Source: Chromobacterium sp. ATCC 53434
Lineage (GTDB): Bacteria > Pseudomonadota > Gammaproteobacteria > Burkholderiales > Chromobacteriaceae
Assembly (NCBI RefSeq): GCF_002848345.1
Contig: NZ_CP025429.1
Location: 1,984,001 to 2,048,000 of the forward strand
DNA length: 64,000 bases
Reading direction: 5' to 3'
This document shows positions 52,394-61,309 of this stretch, piece after piece. Position numbers and translations under genes: made by a program. The notes beneath the pieces were generated by a model, which saw only the letters and a program-made list of their open reading frames with translations, made no database searches and was not told where the DNA came from. The number at the start of each line of letters is the position of its first letter. Position 1 is the first letter of the stretch.

Positions 52394-55300
52394 ATGAGCC
52401 ATTTTCTCGACAGACTGAATTTCCTGGGCAAGGTCAAGAGCACCTTCGCCGACGGCCACGGCGCGGTGGTGAACGAAGACCGCGGCTGGGAGGACGCCTA
52501 CCGCCAGCGCTGGCAGCACGACAAGATCGTCCGCTCCACCCACGGCGTCAACTGCACCGGCTCCTGCAGCTGGAAGGTGTATGTGAAGAACGGCCTGATC
52601 ACCTGGGAAACCCAGCAGACCGACTACCCGCGCACCCGTCCCGACCTGCCCAACCACGAACCGCGCGGCTGTCCGCGCGGCGCGTCCTATAGCTGGTACG
52701 TGTATTCCGCCCAGCGCGTCAAATATCCGATGCTGCGCGGCGAGCTGGCCCGGCTGTGGCGCGACGCCCGCCAGAGCTTGAGCCCGGTCGAGGCCTGGGA
52801 AAAGATCAGCCAGACGCCCGAGCTCGCCGGTCAGTACAAGTCCGCGCGCGGCCAGGGCGGTTTCGTGCGCGCCAGCTGGGACGAGGCCAACGAGATCGTC
52901 GCGGCGGCCAACGCCTTCACCATCAAGAAGTTCGGCCCGGACCGGGTGGTGGGCTTTTCGCCGATTCCGGCGATGTCCATGGTGTCCTACGCCGCCGGCA
53001 GCCGCTATCTCAGTCTGATCGGCGGCGTGCCGCTGTCGTTCTATGACTGGTATTGCGACCTGCCGCCGGCCAGCCCGCAGACCTGGGGCGAGCAGACCGA
53101 CGTCGCCGAATCGGCCGACTGGTACAACTCGACCTATCTGATGGTGTGGGGCTCCAACGTGCCGATGACCCGCACGCCGGACGCCCACTTCTACACCGAG
53201 GTGCGCTACAAGGGCACCAAGACGGTGGCGGTGTCCAGCGACTTCGGCGAAATGGCCAAGTTCGGCGACATCTGGCTGGCGCCCAAACAGGGCACCGACG
53301 CCGCGCTGGCGATGGCGATGGGCCATGTGATCTTCAAGGAATTCCATCTCGACCGGCCGTCCGGCTACTTCACCGACTATATCCGCCGCTACACCGATAT
53401 GCCGATGCTGGTGACGCTCAAATACGACGGCGAGCGCTGGCTGCCGGACTATTTCCTGCGCGCCTCCCACCTTGACGGCCAGCTGGGCGAGAACAACAAC
53501 CCGGAGTGGAAGACGCTGCTGATCGACGAGGCCAGCGGCGACATCGTCGCACCGAATGGCGCCATCGGCTTCCGCTGGGGCCAGGCCGACGGCGAGGCCG
53601 GCAAGTGGAACCTGGAGCAGAAGGCCCAGGGCGAGCGCGAGGTGTCCGGCCAGCTGTCGCTGATAGACGATCGCGACGAGGTGGTCGGCGTCGGCTTCCC
53701 TTACTTCGGCGCCGAGCACGATGAGTTGCTGACCCGCAACGTGCCGGTGAAGAAGATCAAGCTGGCGGACGGCGGCGAGGCGCTGGTGGCCACGGTGTTC
53801 GACCTGATGGCGGCCAACTACGGCCTGGACCGCGGTCTGGGCGGCGGCAACGTCGCCATCGACTACATGGACGACGCGCCGTACACGCCGGCCTGGCAGC
53901 AAAAGCACACCGGCGTGAAGCCGGAGCTGGTGATACAGGTGGCGCGCGAGTTCGCGCAGAACGCCGATCAGACCCGCGGCAAATCGATGGTCATCGTCGG
54001 CGCGGCGCTGAACCACTGGTACCACATGGACATGACCTACCGCGGCATCATCAATATGTTGATGCTGTGCGGCTGCATCGGCCAGTCCGGCGGCGGCTGG
54101 TGCCATTACGTCGGCCAGGAAAAGCTGCGCCCGCAGACCGGCTGGGCGCCGCTGGCCTTCGCCGGCGACTGGGTCCGTCCGGCGCGGCAGATGAACGGCA
54201 CCAGCTTCTTCTACGCCCATACCAGCCAGTGGCGGCATGAAAAGCTGGGCGTCGGCGAGATCCTGTGCCCGACCGCCGACGGCGAGATGGCCGGCATGGC
54301 GCTGATCGATTACAACGCCAAGGCCGAACGGATGGGCTGGCTGCCGTCGGCGCCGCAGTTGTCGACGAATCCGCTGGACGTCGTCCGCGCAGCCGAGGCG
54401 GCCGGCCAGAGTCCGGTCGACTACGCCGTGCGGGGCTTGAAGAACGGCGAGCTGGACCTGGCTTGCAACGACCCGGACAACCCGCAGAACTTCCCGCGAA
54501 ACATGTTCGTCTGGCGCTCCAACATCCTGGGCAGCTCCGGCAAGGGCCACGAGTACTTCCTCAAATACCTGCTGGGCACCCAGAACGCGGTGCTGGGCTC
54601 GGAGGACGATTGCATCAAGCCGTCCGAGATCACCGTGCGTCCGGCCGCCGAGGGCAAGCTGGACCTGATGGTGGTGCTGGATTTCCGCATGTCCACCACC
54701 TGTCTGTACGGCGACATCGTGCTGCCCACCGCCACCTGGTACGAGAAGGACGACCTGAACACCTCGGACATGCACCCCTTCATCCACCCGCTGTCCGAGG
54801 CGGTGCAGCCCTTGTGGCAGGCCAGGAGCGACTGGGAGATCTACAAGGGTTTCGCCAAGAGCCTGTCCGAGATCGGCAAGGACTATCTGGGCGTGCAAAA
54901 AGACCTGGTGCTGACGCCGCTGATGCACGACAGCCCGCAGGAGTTGGGCCAGCCTTTCGATCCCAAGGATTGGAAAAAGGGCGAGTGCGAGCCGGTGCCG
55001 GGCAAGACCATGCCGGCGATGACGGTGGTGGAGCGCGACTACGGCGCGATCTACGACAAGTTCACCACCATCGGCCCGCTGCTGGAAAAGGCAGGGAACG
55101 GCGGCAAGGGCATAGGCTGGAAGACGGCGCACGAGGTGGACATTCTGCGCGGCCTGAACCAGGTGGCGCAATCCGGCGCCGGCAAGGGCCAACCCCGGCT
55201 TGAGACCGCCATCGACGCCGCGGAGATGATTTTGACGCTGGCGCCGGAGACCAACGGCCATGTGGCGGTGAAAGCCTGGGACGCGCTGTCCAAGATCACC

Positions 55301-56101
55301 GGCCGCGACCATACACACCTTGCCCGTCCGCGCGAGCATGACACCATTCGATTTAGAGATGTGCAGGCGCAGCCGCGCAAGATCATTTCCTCGCCGACCT
55401 GGTCCGGTCTGGAGAGCGAGGAAGTCAGCTACAACGCGGGTTACACCAATGTCCACGAGTTGATCCCGTGGCGCACGCTGACCGGCCGCCAGCAGTTCTA
55501 CCAGGATCACCAGTGGATGCGGGCCTTCGGCGAGGGATTGTGTGTGTATAAGCCGGCGGTCGATTTGAAGACCACGCAGGCGGTGCTGGGCAAGCATGGC
55601 AACGGCAATCACGAGCTGGTGCTGAACTTCATCACCCCGCACCAGAAATGGGGCATACACAGCACCTATTCCGACAATCTGCGCATGCTGACGCTGAGCC
55701 GTGGCGGCCCCCACGTCTGGCTGTCCGAGATCGACGCCGCCAAGGCCGGCATCGCCGACAACGACTGGATCGAGGTATTCAACGTCAACGGCACGCTGAC
55801 CGCCCGCGCGGTGGTGTCGCAGCGGGTGCCGGAAGGCATGACGCTGATGTACCACGCCCAGGAGAAGATCATCAACGTGCCGGGCGCCGAGGTATCCGGC
55901 AAGCGCGGCGGCATCCACAACTCGGTGACCCGGACCGTGACCAAGCCCACCCACATGATAGGCGGTTACGCCCAGCTGTCCTGGGGCTTCAACTACTACG
56001 GCACGGTGGGCGCCAACCGCGACGAATTCGTCGTGGTGCGCAAGATGGACAAAGTCGACTGGATGGACGAGACGGCTCCGTCCGCGGGAGAGAAGCAATG
56101 A
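52394..56101 (+). CDS. narG: Respiratory nitrate reductase alpha subunit NarG
   Basis: A 1235-residue catalytic subunit that reduces nitrate to nitrite at a Mo-bisMGD centre on the cytoplasmic side. The N-terminal FS0 iron-sulfur cluster ligands are in STHGVNCTGSCSWK (His and two Cys) with a further Cys in EPRGCPRGAS. The region YDWYCDLPPASPQTWGEQTD surrounds the Mo-site Asp. GCIGQSGGGW and the C-terminal VGANRDEFVVVRK are typical. ATG 52394 follows GGAGG at 52385-52389. The stop overlaps narH by 4 bp (ATGA), giving translational coupling. Confidence 0.97.
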   Translation: MSHFLDRLNFLGKVKSTFADGHGAVVNEDRGWEDAYRQRWQHDKIVRSTHGVNCTGSCSWKVYVKNGLITWETQQTDYPRTRPDLPNHEPRGCPRGASYSWYVYSAQRVKYPMLRGELARLWRDARQSLSPVEAWEKISQTPELAGQYKSARGQGGFVRASWDEANEIVAAANAFTIKKFGPDRVVGFSPIPAMSMVSYAAGSRYLSLIGGVPLSFYDWYCDLPPASPQTWGEQTDVAESADWYNSTYLMVWGSNVPMTRTPDAHFYTEVRYKGTKTVAVSSDFGEMAKFGDIWLAPKQGTDAALAMAMGHVIFKEFHLDRPSGYFTDYIRRYTDMPMLVTLKYDGERWLPDYFLRASHLDGQLGENNNPEWKTLLIDEASGDIVAPNGAIGFRWGQADGEAGKWNLEQKAQGEREVSGQLSLIDDRDEVVGVGFPYFGAEHDELLTRNVPVKKIKLADGGEALVATVFDLMAANYGLDRGLGGGNVAIDYMDDAPYTPAWQQKHTGVKPELVIQVAREFAQNADQTRGKSMVIVGAALNHWYHMDMTYRGIINMLMLCGCIGQSGGGWCHYVGQEKLRPQTGWAPLAFAGDWVRPARQMNGTSFFYAHTSQWRHEKLGVGEILCPTADGEMAGMALIDYNAKAERMGWLPSAPQLSTNPLDVVRAAEAAGQSPVDYAVRGLKNGELDLACNDPDNPQNFPRNMFVWRSNILGSSGKGHEYFLKYLLGTQNAVLGSEDDCIKPSEITVRPAAEGKLDLMVVLDFRMSTTCLYGDIVLPTATWYEKDDLNTSDMHPFIHPLSEAVQPLWQARSDWEIYKGFAKSLSEIGKDYLGVQKDLVLTPLMHDSPQELGQPFDPKDWKKGECEPVPGKTMPAMTVVERDYGAIYDKFTTIGPLLEKAGNGGKGIGWKTAHEVDILRGLNQVAQSGAGKGQPRLETAIDAAEMILTLAPETNGHVAVKAWDALSKITGRDHTHLARPREHDTIRFRDVQAQPRKIISSPTWSGLESEEVSYNAGYTNVHELIPWRTLTGRQQFYQDHQWMRAFGEGLCVYKPAVDLKTTQAVLGKHGNGNHELVLNFITPHQKWGIHSTYSDNLRMLTLSRGGPHVWLSEIDAAKAGIADNDWIEVFNVNGTLTARAVVSQRVPEGMTLMYHAQEKIINVPGAEVSGKRGGIHNSVTRTVTKPTHMIGGYAQLSWGFNYYGTVGANRDEFVVVRKMDKVDWMDETAPSAGEKQ

Positions 56102-57648
56102 AGATACGCGCGCAAATCGGCATGGTGCTGAACCTGGACAAGTGCATCGGCTGCCACACCTGTTCGGTCACCTGCAAGAACGTCTGGACCAGCCGCGACG
56201 GCATCGAGTACGCCTGGTTCAACAATGTGGAGACCAAGCCCGGCATCGGCTACCCGAAGGACTGGGAAAACCAGGAAAAATGGCAGGGCGGCTGGAAGCG
56301 CCGCGCCGACGGCAAGCTGGAGCCGCGCCAGGGCGGCAAGCTGAGGATCTTGGCCAATATCTTCGCCAATCCCAATCTGCCGGCGATAGACGACTACTAC
56401 GAGCCGTTCACCTACGACTACGAGCATCTGCAGAACGCACCGCGGATGCGGACGCCGCCGACCGCGCGCCCGGTGTCGGTGCTGACCGGCAAGAAGATGG
56501 ACAAGATCGAATGGGGCCCGAACTGGGAGGACGACCTGGGCGGCGAATTCTCCAAGCGCGCCAAGGACGCCTTGTTCGAAGGCATCCAGAAGGAGATGTA
56601 CTCGGCCTTCGAGAACACCTTCATGATGTATCTGCCGCGGCTGTGCGAGCACTGCCTGAACCCGGCCTGCGTCGCCTCCTGCCCATCCGGCTCCATCTAC
56701 AAGCGCGAAGACGACGGCATCGTGCTGATCGACCAGGACAAGTGCCGCGGCTGGCGGATGTGCGTGTCCGGCTGTCCGTACAAGAAGATCTATTACAACT
56801 GGACGTCAGGCAAGGCCGAGAAGTGCATCTTCTGCTATCCGCGCATCGAATCCGGCCAGCCCACCGTCTGTTCCGAAACCTGCGTCGGCCGCATCCGCTA
56901 CCTGGGCGTGCTGTTGTACGACGCCGACAAGATCGAGGAGGCGGCGGCGGTCGAGGACCCGCAGGATCTGTACCAGTCGCAGCTGGACCTGTTTCTGGAC
57001 CCGAATGATCCGGTCATCGCCGCCGAGGCGCTGAAGCAGGGCATCCCGCAAAGCTGGCTGGACGCCGCGCGGCGCTCGCCGGTGTACAAGATGGCGATGG
57101 AGTGGAAAGTGGCCTTCCCGCTGCACCCGGAATACCGGACCCTGCCTATGGTGTGGTACATCCCGCCGCTGTCGCCGATCCAGAGCGCGATGGAAAGCGG
57201 CCTGATAGGCGAGGGCGGGATCATTCCGGACGTGCAGAGCCTGCGGATACCGATCAAGTATCTGGCCAATCTGCTGACGGCCGGCAAGGAAGAGCCGGTA
57301 GTCAAGGCGCTGGAGACCATGGTGGCGATGCGCCGTTACATGCGCAAGAAGAGCGTGGAAAAGGTCAGCGACGCGTCGACCCTGGCCGGCACCCACCTGA
57401 CCGCAAGCCAGGTGGAGGAAATGTACCAGGTGATGGCCATCGCCAATTACGAGGACCGCTTCGTGATTCCGTCCAGCCACAAGGAAATGGTGGAGAACGC
57501 CTTCGAGGACAAGGCCAGTTGCGGCTTCAGCTTCGGCAACGGCTGCTCCGGCGGCGACTCCGAGGCCAGCCTGTTCGGCAAGAAGAAGGCCACGCCCATC
57601 GTATTCCACGACATGCGGCGCGACCGCAAGTCCAACGCCGGCAACTGA
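56098..57648 (+). CDS. narH: Respiratory nitrate reductase beta subunit NarH
   Basis: A 516-residue electron-transfer subunit with four iron-sulfur clusters carrying electrons from NarI haem to NarG. Cys motifs are visible in order: CIGCHTCSVTCKN (residues about 16-28), CEHCLNPACVASCPSG, CRGWRMCVSGCPYKK and CIFCYPRI followed by CSETCVGRIR. The Trp in CRGWRMC marks the [3Fe-4S] cluster site. The length matches the family. It overlaps narG and is followed 10 bp later by narJ. Confidence 0.97.
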   Translation: MKIRAQIGMVLNLDKCIGCHTCSVTCKNVWTSRDGIEYAWFNNVETKPGIGYPKDWENQEKWQGGWKRRADGKLEPRQGGKLRILANIFANPNLPAIDDYYEPFTYDYEHLQNAPRMRTPPTARPVSVLTGKKMDKIEWGPNWEDDLGGEFSKRAKDALFEGIQKEMYSAFENTFMMYLPRLCEHCLNPACVASCPSGSIYKREDDGIVLIDQDKCRGWRMCVSGCPYKKIYYNWTSGKAEKCIFCYPRIESGQPTVCSETCVGRIRYLGVLLYDADKIEEAAAVEDPQDLYQSQLDLFLDPNDPVIAAEALKQGIPQSWLDAARRSPVYKMAMEWKVAFPLHPEYRTLPMVWYIPPLSPIQSAMESGLIGEGGIIPDVQSLRIPIKYLANLLTAGKEEPVVKALETMVAMRRYMRKKSVEKVSDASTLAGTHLTASQVEEMYQVMAIANYEDRFVIPSSHKEMVENAFEDKASCGFSFGNGCSGGDSEASLFGKKKATPIVFHDMRRDRKSNAGN

Positions 57649-57658
57649 GGAGAGCATC

Positions 57659-58297
57659 ATGCGCATCCACGCCATTCTGTCCGCGCTCTTGTGCTACCCG
57701 GAGGCCGAGTTGGTCGTCGCGGCGGACGAGATCCGCGCCGAGGCGGCCGAGCACCTGCAAACCGCCAGCCTGCTGGAACCGTTGTTGCAGGCGCTGGAGA
57801 ACGACGAGTTGATCGAGTCGCAGCAGCGCTACGTGCTGACTTTCGACCGCAACCCGTCGCACTCGCTGCATCTGTTCGAGCACATCCACGGCGAGGACCG
57901 CGCCCGCGGCCAGGCGATGGTGGACCTGCTGGAGGAATACCGCCGGCATGGTTTCGAGCCGGTCTGCAACGAGCTGCCGGACTACCTGCCGCTGTTCCTG
58001 GAGTTCCTGGGGCAGTGCGACAAGGCCGAGTCCGAGCGGCTGCTGAGCGACGCGGTGCATGTGATCGGCCATGTGGCCGGCAAGCTGAACGAGGCCGGCT
58101 CGGTGTACGCCGGCCTGTTCGACGCGCTGCTGACCTTGTCGCCGGTCAGGCCCGAGCCGCTGAAAGCGCCGCCGATCCGCGACATGGACGAGATGCTGGA
58201 AACCTTCGGTCCCGGCGCCGATGGCGTGGAGCCCTTGTTGCGCCCGGCGCCGCCGGCGATCGCCCCGGTCAATTTCTATCCGCGCGGCGCGCGCTAG
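57659..58297 (+). CDS. narJ: Nitrate reductase assembly chaperone NarJ
   Basis: A 212-residue cytosolic chaperone that holds apo-NarG for molybdenum cofactor insertion and membrane targeting. The helical TorD-like fold is indicated by AILSALLCYPEAELV, YVLTFDRNPSHSLHLFEHIHGED and ELPDYLPLFLEFLGQ. The C-terminus is variable and Pro-rich. GAGGAGAG precedes ATG 57659. An unusual 178-bp repeat-bearing gap separates it from narI. Confidence 0.94.
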   Translation: MRIHAILSALLCYPEAELVVAADEIRAEAAEHLQTASLLEPLLQALENDELIESQQRYVLTFDRNPSHSLHLFEHIHGEDRARGQAMVDLLEEYRRHGFEPVCNELPDYLPLFLEFLGQCDKAESERLLSDAVHVIGHVAGKLNEAGSVYAGLFDALLTLSPVRPEPLKAPPIRDMDEMLETFGPGADGVEPLLRPAPPAIAPVNFYPRGAR

Positions 58298-58309
58298 CGT
58301 CCGGGCCGC

Positions 58310-58439
58310 CCTCTCTGCTTGCGGGCAAAGGGCAGGGAGAGCGGATGGGCCAGGCCGAAGGCTTGCGACCGGGGCCAAGGCCGCCATGTAGAACCTAAAT
58401 CTCCCTCTCCCCTCGCGGGAGAGGGTCGGGGAGAGGGGG
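58310..58439. repeat. REP-like palindromic sequence between narJ and narI
   Basis: CCCTCTCCC at 58403-58411 pairs perfectly with GGGAGAGGG at 58417-58425, and also with GGGGAGAGGG at 58428-58437, giving two mutually exclusive hairpins. A related imperfect stem (CCCTCTCTGC and GCAGGGAGAG) lies at about 58309-58341. This pattern is a common intergenic repeat of GC-rich proteobacteria. It sits inside the nar operon, so it could stabilise the upstream mRNA or lower narI expression; that is inference. Confidence 0.65.
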
Positions 58440-58475
58440 CGATGCCGCCCGCCCTCCGCCATGCAGGAGAAAACC

Positions 58476-59162
58476 ATGAGCTACCTTCATCAATTTGTAT
58501 TCGGCATCTACCCCTATATCGCGCTGTCCATCTTCCTGCTGGGTAGCCTGATCCGCTTCGAGCGCGAGCAGTACGGCTGGAAGAGCGAGTCGTCGCAACT
58601 GCTGTACCGCGGCCAGCTGCGCCTGGGCAGCATCTTGTTCCACCTTGGCATCATCGGCCTGTTCTTCGGCCATCTGGCCGGCCTCTTGACGCCGCTGGCG
58701 GTGTGGGACGCGCTGGGTGTGACGCACAGCTTCAAGCAGCTGTTCGCGATGAGCGCCGGCGGCCTGATGGGCGGCCTGTGCCTGATCGGCATCGTGCTGC
58801 TGTTGCATCGCCGCTTCATGTGCGACCGCCTGGCCGCCAACACCACCTGGCGCGACAAGCTGGTACTGCTGTGGATACTGGCCACGCTGTTGCTGGGCCT
58901 GTCCACCATCTTCGTGTCGGCCCGGCATCTGGACGGTCACGAAATGGTGCTGCTGATGAGCTGGGCGCAGCACATCGTCACCTTCCGCGGCGACGCGGCG
59001 GACTTCATCGTCTCCGCCTCGCCGGTGTTCAAGCTGCATCTGTTCATGGGCATGAGCCTGTTCGTGATCTTCCCGTTCACCCGGCTGGTGCACGTGTGGA
59101 GCGGCTTCGGCGCCGTGACCTATCTGGGACGCGCCTGGCAGCTGGTGCGCCCGCGCGGCTGA
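58476..59162 (+). CDS. narI: Respiratory nitrate reductase gamma subunit NarI
   Basis: A 228-residue cytochrome b subunit with five membrane helices that oxidises quinol and passes electrons to NarH. Conserved His residues that bind the two haems are in FHLGIIGLFFGHLAG and in the C-terminal helix pair (SWAQHIV region, KLHLFMGMSL, RLVHVWSG). ATG 58476 is decided by CAGGAGA at 58464-58470; an ATG at 58461 would remove this site. It is the last gene of narGHJI and is followed by a strong terminator. Confidence 0.95.
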   Translation: MSYLHQFVFGIYPYIALSIFLLGSLIRFEREQYGWKSESSQLLYRGQLRLGSILFHLGIIGLFFGHLAGLLTPLAVWDALGVTHSFKQLFAMSAGGLMGGLCLIGIVLLLHRRFMCDRLAANTTWRDKLVLLWILATLLLGLSTIFVSARHLDGHEMVLLMSWAQHIVTFRGDAADFIVSASPVFKLHLFMGMSLFVIFPFTRLVHVWSGFGAVTYLGRAWQLVRPRG

Positions 59163-59181
59163 ACGCTTCGGAATGAAAAAC

Positions 59182-59216
59182 GCCGCGCTTCCTGAGAGGG
59201 AGCGCGGCGCTTTTTG
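59182..59216 (+). terminator. Intrinsic terminator of narGHJI
   Basis: A 9-bp GC stem (CGCCGCGCT at 59182-59190, AGCGCGGCG at 59202-59210) is followed by CTTTTTG. It lies 19 bp after the narI stop and marks the left border of the AT-richer islet. Confidence 0.88.
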
Positions 59217-59280
59217 GGTGGAGAGATCATGACGCGGGTTGGCCTGTCAGGTCATGTACATGGTCATGTTGACTGAAAGG

Positions 59281-59769
59281 TTAATCATGGAGTTGCTTAG
59301 AAACGAGCATTTCTAGTACGGATTCAGAATAGTTAACTCCACCACCTTGGGAGGGTTGCTTTTTTAGCTCATCCAAGACATATGCAATAACGACTTTGGC
59401 GCCTGGGCGAAATAGTTTTCGATCAGTTTTTTCATGCGTGTAAATTGATTCAAGTACAACAGAGCCGTCTTCAAGCTTTAGATTGAAGCTATTGGTTTGA
59501 TCTCCCCATCGTGCATCTTGACCGGAAAACACTATTTCTAGAATCACACCTGTGACCGTTTTCACAGTCAGCCTTCCCGATCGAATGCTCTCCCACCACT
59601 GGTCAGAACCCCAAAGACCATGCGTTCCCTTGAGACCAAGAAATGGTTTGCTGGTATTAAGCGTCATCTCTTGAACCGCTTTTACATAGTCTGGCTTCCT
59701 TTTGAGCGCCCCAGCCAAGTCATAGACGCGCTTCATTGGTTCTTGAAAGGTGGTAAGGTCAAAGTGCAT
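59281..59769 (-). CDS. Hypothetical protein in the nar islet (162 aa)
   Basis: A 162-residue soluble protein that I do not recognise. It begins with a helical part (FQEPMKRVYDLAGALKRKPDYVKAVQEM), then a beta-rich middle (RLTVKTVTGVILEIVFSG, SFNLKLEDGSVVLESIY) and a short tail. There is no signal peptide or membrane segment. Base composition is AT-richer than the chromosome around it and no good ribosome site precedes ATG 59769, so expression is uncertain. It is next to a frameshifted ankyrin gene on the same strand. Small soluble genes beside ankyrin genes are often toxin-immunity remnants, but nothing here proves that. Confidence 0.55.
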   Translation of the reverse strand: MHFDLTTFQEPMKRVYDLAGALKRKPDYVKAVQEMTLNTSKPFLGLKGTHGLWGSDQWWESIRSGRLTVKTVTGVILEIVFSGQDARWGDQTNSFNLKLEDGSVVLESIYTHEKTDRKLFRPGAKVVIAYVLDELKKQPSQGGGVNYSESVLEMLVSKQLHD

Positions 59770-59829
59770 AAGTGATCCACTGATATGGGTCTTGAGGTGA
59801 GGGAATAGCTGTGGCTACCAAAACTTCCA

Positions 59830-60268
59830 TCAACGCCGCTCGGGCTGCGAAATGGTGGCTGTTTCTAGAAGGGTAGCAATCATTTCGTACCCTTGTTGCC
59901 TCGCGAGATCGGCCGCGGATTTTTCGGAGGAGGTTCTAATTGTAGTATCCGCGCCATTCCCAAGAAGAAGCTTAACGTTCCCGGCGCATCCATTTTCTGC
60001 CGCACCGTGAAGGGTGGTGTATCCATCACCATTGGATTCGATTTACGTGATCGCCAGCAGCTATAGCCTGTTTCAAGTGAGCGACAGCGTCAGGCCTTTG
60101 AATTGTAGACCAGTACTGAAGCATGCTCATTGGGATTGCATCCAGGAAGATGGATGCAATTGGGATGGGCTGGCCAGTATTCGTTTCTTTCACAAGCCCT
60201 ATTGCCAAGTTATTCTGCTCCAGTGCGGAACGTTCTTGTGCTGTCAGGTCGAGATTGCGATCTGTCAT
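59830..60268 (-). pseudogene. Ankyrin-repeat protein gene with a single-base frameshift
   Basis: Read on the minus strand from ATG 60268, the frame codes for an N-terminal helical part (MTDRNLDLTAQERSALEQ) through AIAAGDHVN, then hits a stop after RIQW. Removing one base near 60040 restores an uninterrupted reading: NESNGDGYTTLHGAAENG, then GNVKLLLGNGADTTIR, ending LLETATISQPERR at a TGA at 59830. The restored part is a clear ankyrin repeat (TTLHGAAENG, VKLLLGNGAD). The restored protein would have about 145 residues. Either the gene is a recent pseudogene or the sequence has an error at this base. Confidence 0.75.
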
Positions 60269-60388
60269 GATGATTCCATACTGTGGTAAGCGTTGGGCTT
60301 AGTAAGCTTAGCCCAACTTACAGCCCTGCGGCAGATGATCAGTGCAGCCGATTGCCTGCCCTCTGGATTGAATAGTTAGACTGCGTGC

Positions 60389-60950
60389 TCATTTTTGGTT
60401 CGTCATCATCTGGCGAAGAGCACTCTTGAGTCGTTCAATAGCCTTTGGGTTAGCCATTTCGGACAATGGGCGTTTGATATCTGCATATGGAATGGTTTTT
60501 CCATTAAGCATTGTCAAGTTACCATCCTTATAGGGCGCGATCGATGAGCCGCAATGTGTGTTAAATATGAATCCACTCCCATGGCTACCCCTTGATCCGT
60601 AGTTCTCAGGAATGACGAACCACTCACTATTAATCGGGAATTGAATGCCGTTTGCACTATCAAATGCTACGGACACATCCTGTATTTTTTCTTCAGGTAT
60701 TCCTAACGCTTCGCCTGCCACTAATTGAAATTCGAAAAGAGCTTCTGTAACCTTAAATAACACTTGGCAAGATGCAGTTTCTGTCGAGCAGTCACTCTTG
60801 AGTACTATTCCTAAAAATGGAAACTTGCTATTACCATTCAGATCAATTGGGTCACTAAAGAAACCTGAAAGTGATTGGTTTGAATTCTGTAGTAATGATA
60901 TTTCAGAGCACTTAACTGCGGAGGAAGCGTTGGTGAAGGATGATGCAATC
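60389..60950 (-). pseudogene. Secreted-protein gene, C-terminal part, disrupted by an IS3-family element
   Basis: This segment codes for all but the first 12 or 13 codons of an exported protein of 199 residues. Joining it to 62209-62246 after removing the IS and one ATC duplication gives 600 nt in frame, with signal peptide MKISKKCTVLLLMIASSF then TNASSAVKCSE. The mature part is unfamiliar: two Cys pairs (KCSE, DCSTETASC), a middle helix (VLFKVTEALFEFQLVAGEALG) and a C-terminal helix (AIERLKSALRQMM). As it stands, an ATG at 61003 inside the IS could start a fusion, but it would lack the signal peptide. The function is unknown. Confidence 0.8.
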
Positions 60951-61015
60951 TGGTCTGTCCCATTCCCCGTGGACACTAACTTAAGGTGGATAATCCCCAC
61001 CAAGGAGCAGTGTTC

Positions 61016-61309
61016 ATGACCAAGACCAGACGTACTTTCCCGGAGGCCCTCAAGCGCGAAGCGGTTGAGCAGGTACTTGCCGGCACCCCGTTACGGCATG
61101 TTGCCCAAGCCTTCGACATTACCGAGTCGCTGCTGGGCAAGTGGAAGCGTCAGCTCCAAGACGCCGGACCAGATGCCTTCCCTGGCCGAGGCAAACAGAC
61201 CGGTGAAGCCGCCGAGCTCAAGCGACTGCGGGATGAGCTGGCCCGCGTTACCATGGAGCGCGATGTCCTAAAAAAGGCGCTTGCCATCTTCTCGCAACCC
61301 ACGAAGTGA
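61016..61309 (+). CDS. IS3-family transposase OrfA
   Basis: A 97-residue DNA-binding subunit with an N-terminal helix-turn-helix (FPEALKREAVEQVLAGTPLR, HVAQAFDITESLLGKWKRQ) and a C-terminal leucine-zipper-like helix (AAELKRLRDELARVTMERDVLKKAL). A slippery run of six A followed by GG (61270-61277) near the 3' end suits -1 frameshifting into orfB, whose frame is open back to that point. A fused OrfAB transposase is therefore expected. AAGGAG at about 61002-61007 precedes ATG 61016. Confidence 0.92.
   Translation: MTKTRRTFPEALKREAVEQVLAGTPLRHVAQAFDITESLLGKWKRQLQDAGPDAFPGRGKQTGEAAELKRLRDELARVTMERDVLKKALAIFSQPTK

Noticed and set aside
52316..56098. A minus-strand open frame of about 1260 codons antisense to narG
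   Set aside because: The same codon-bias effect; the plus strand encodes an unmistakable NarG with all cofactor motifs.
60014..60289. A 91-codon plus-strand frame across the ankyrin gene
   Set aside because: It runs antisense to the ankyrin frame, which has clear repeat motifs on the minus strand.
60968..61003. Start codon inside the IS left end, in frame with the disrupted secreted-protein gene
   Set aside because: It makes an artificial fusion (MVGIIHLKLV...) created by the insertion and lacks the signal peptide; the true start is at 62246.
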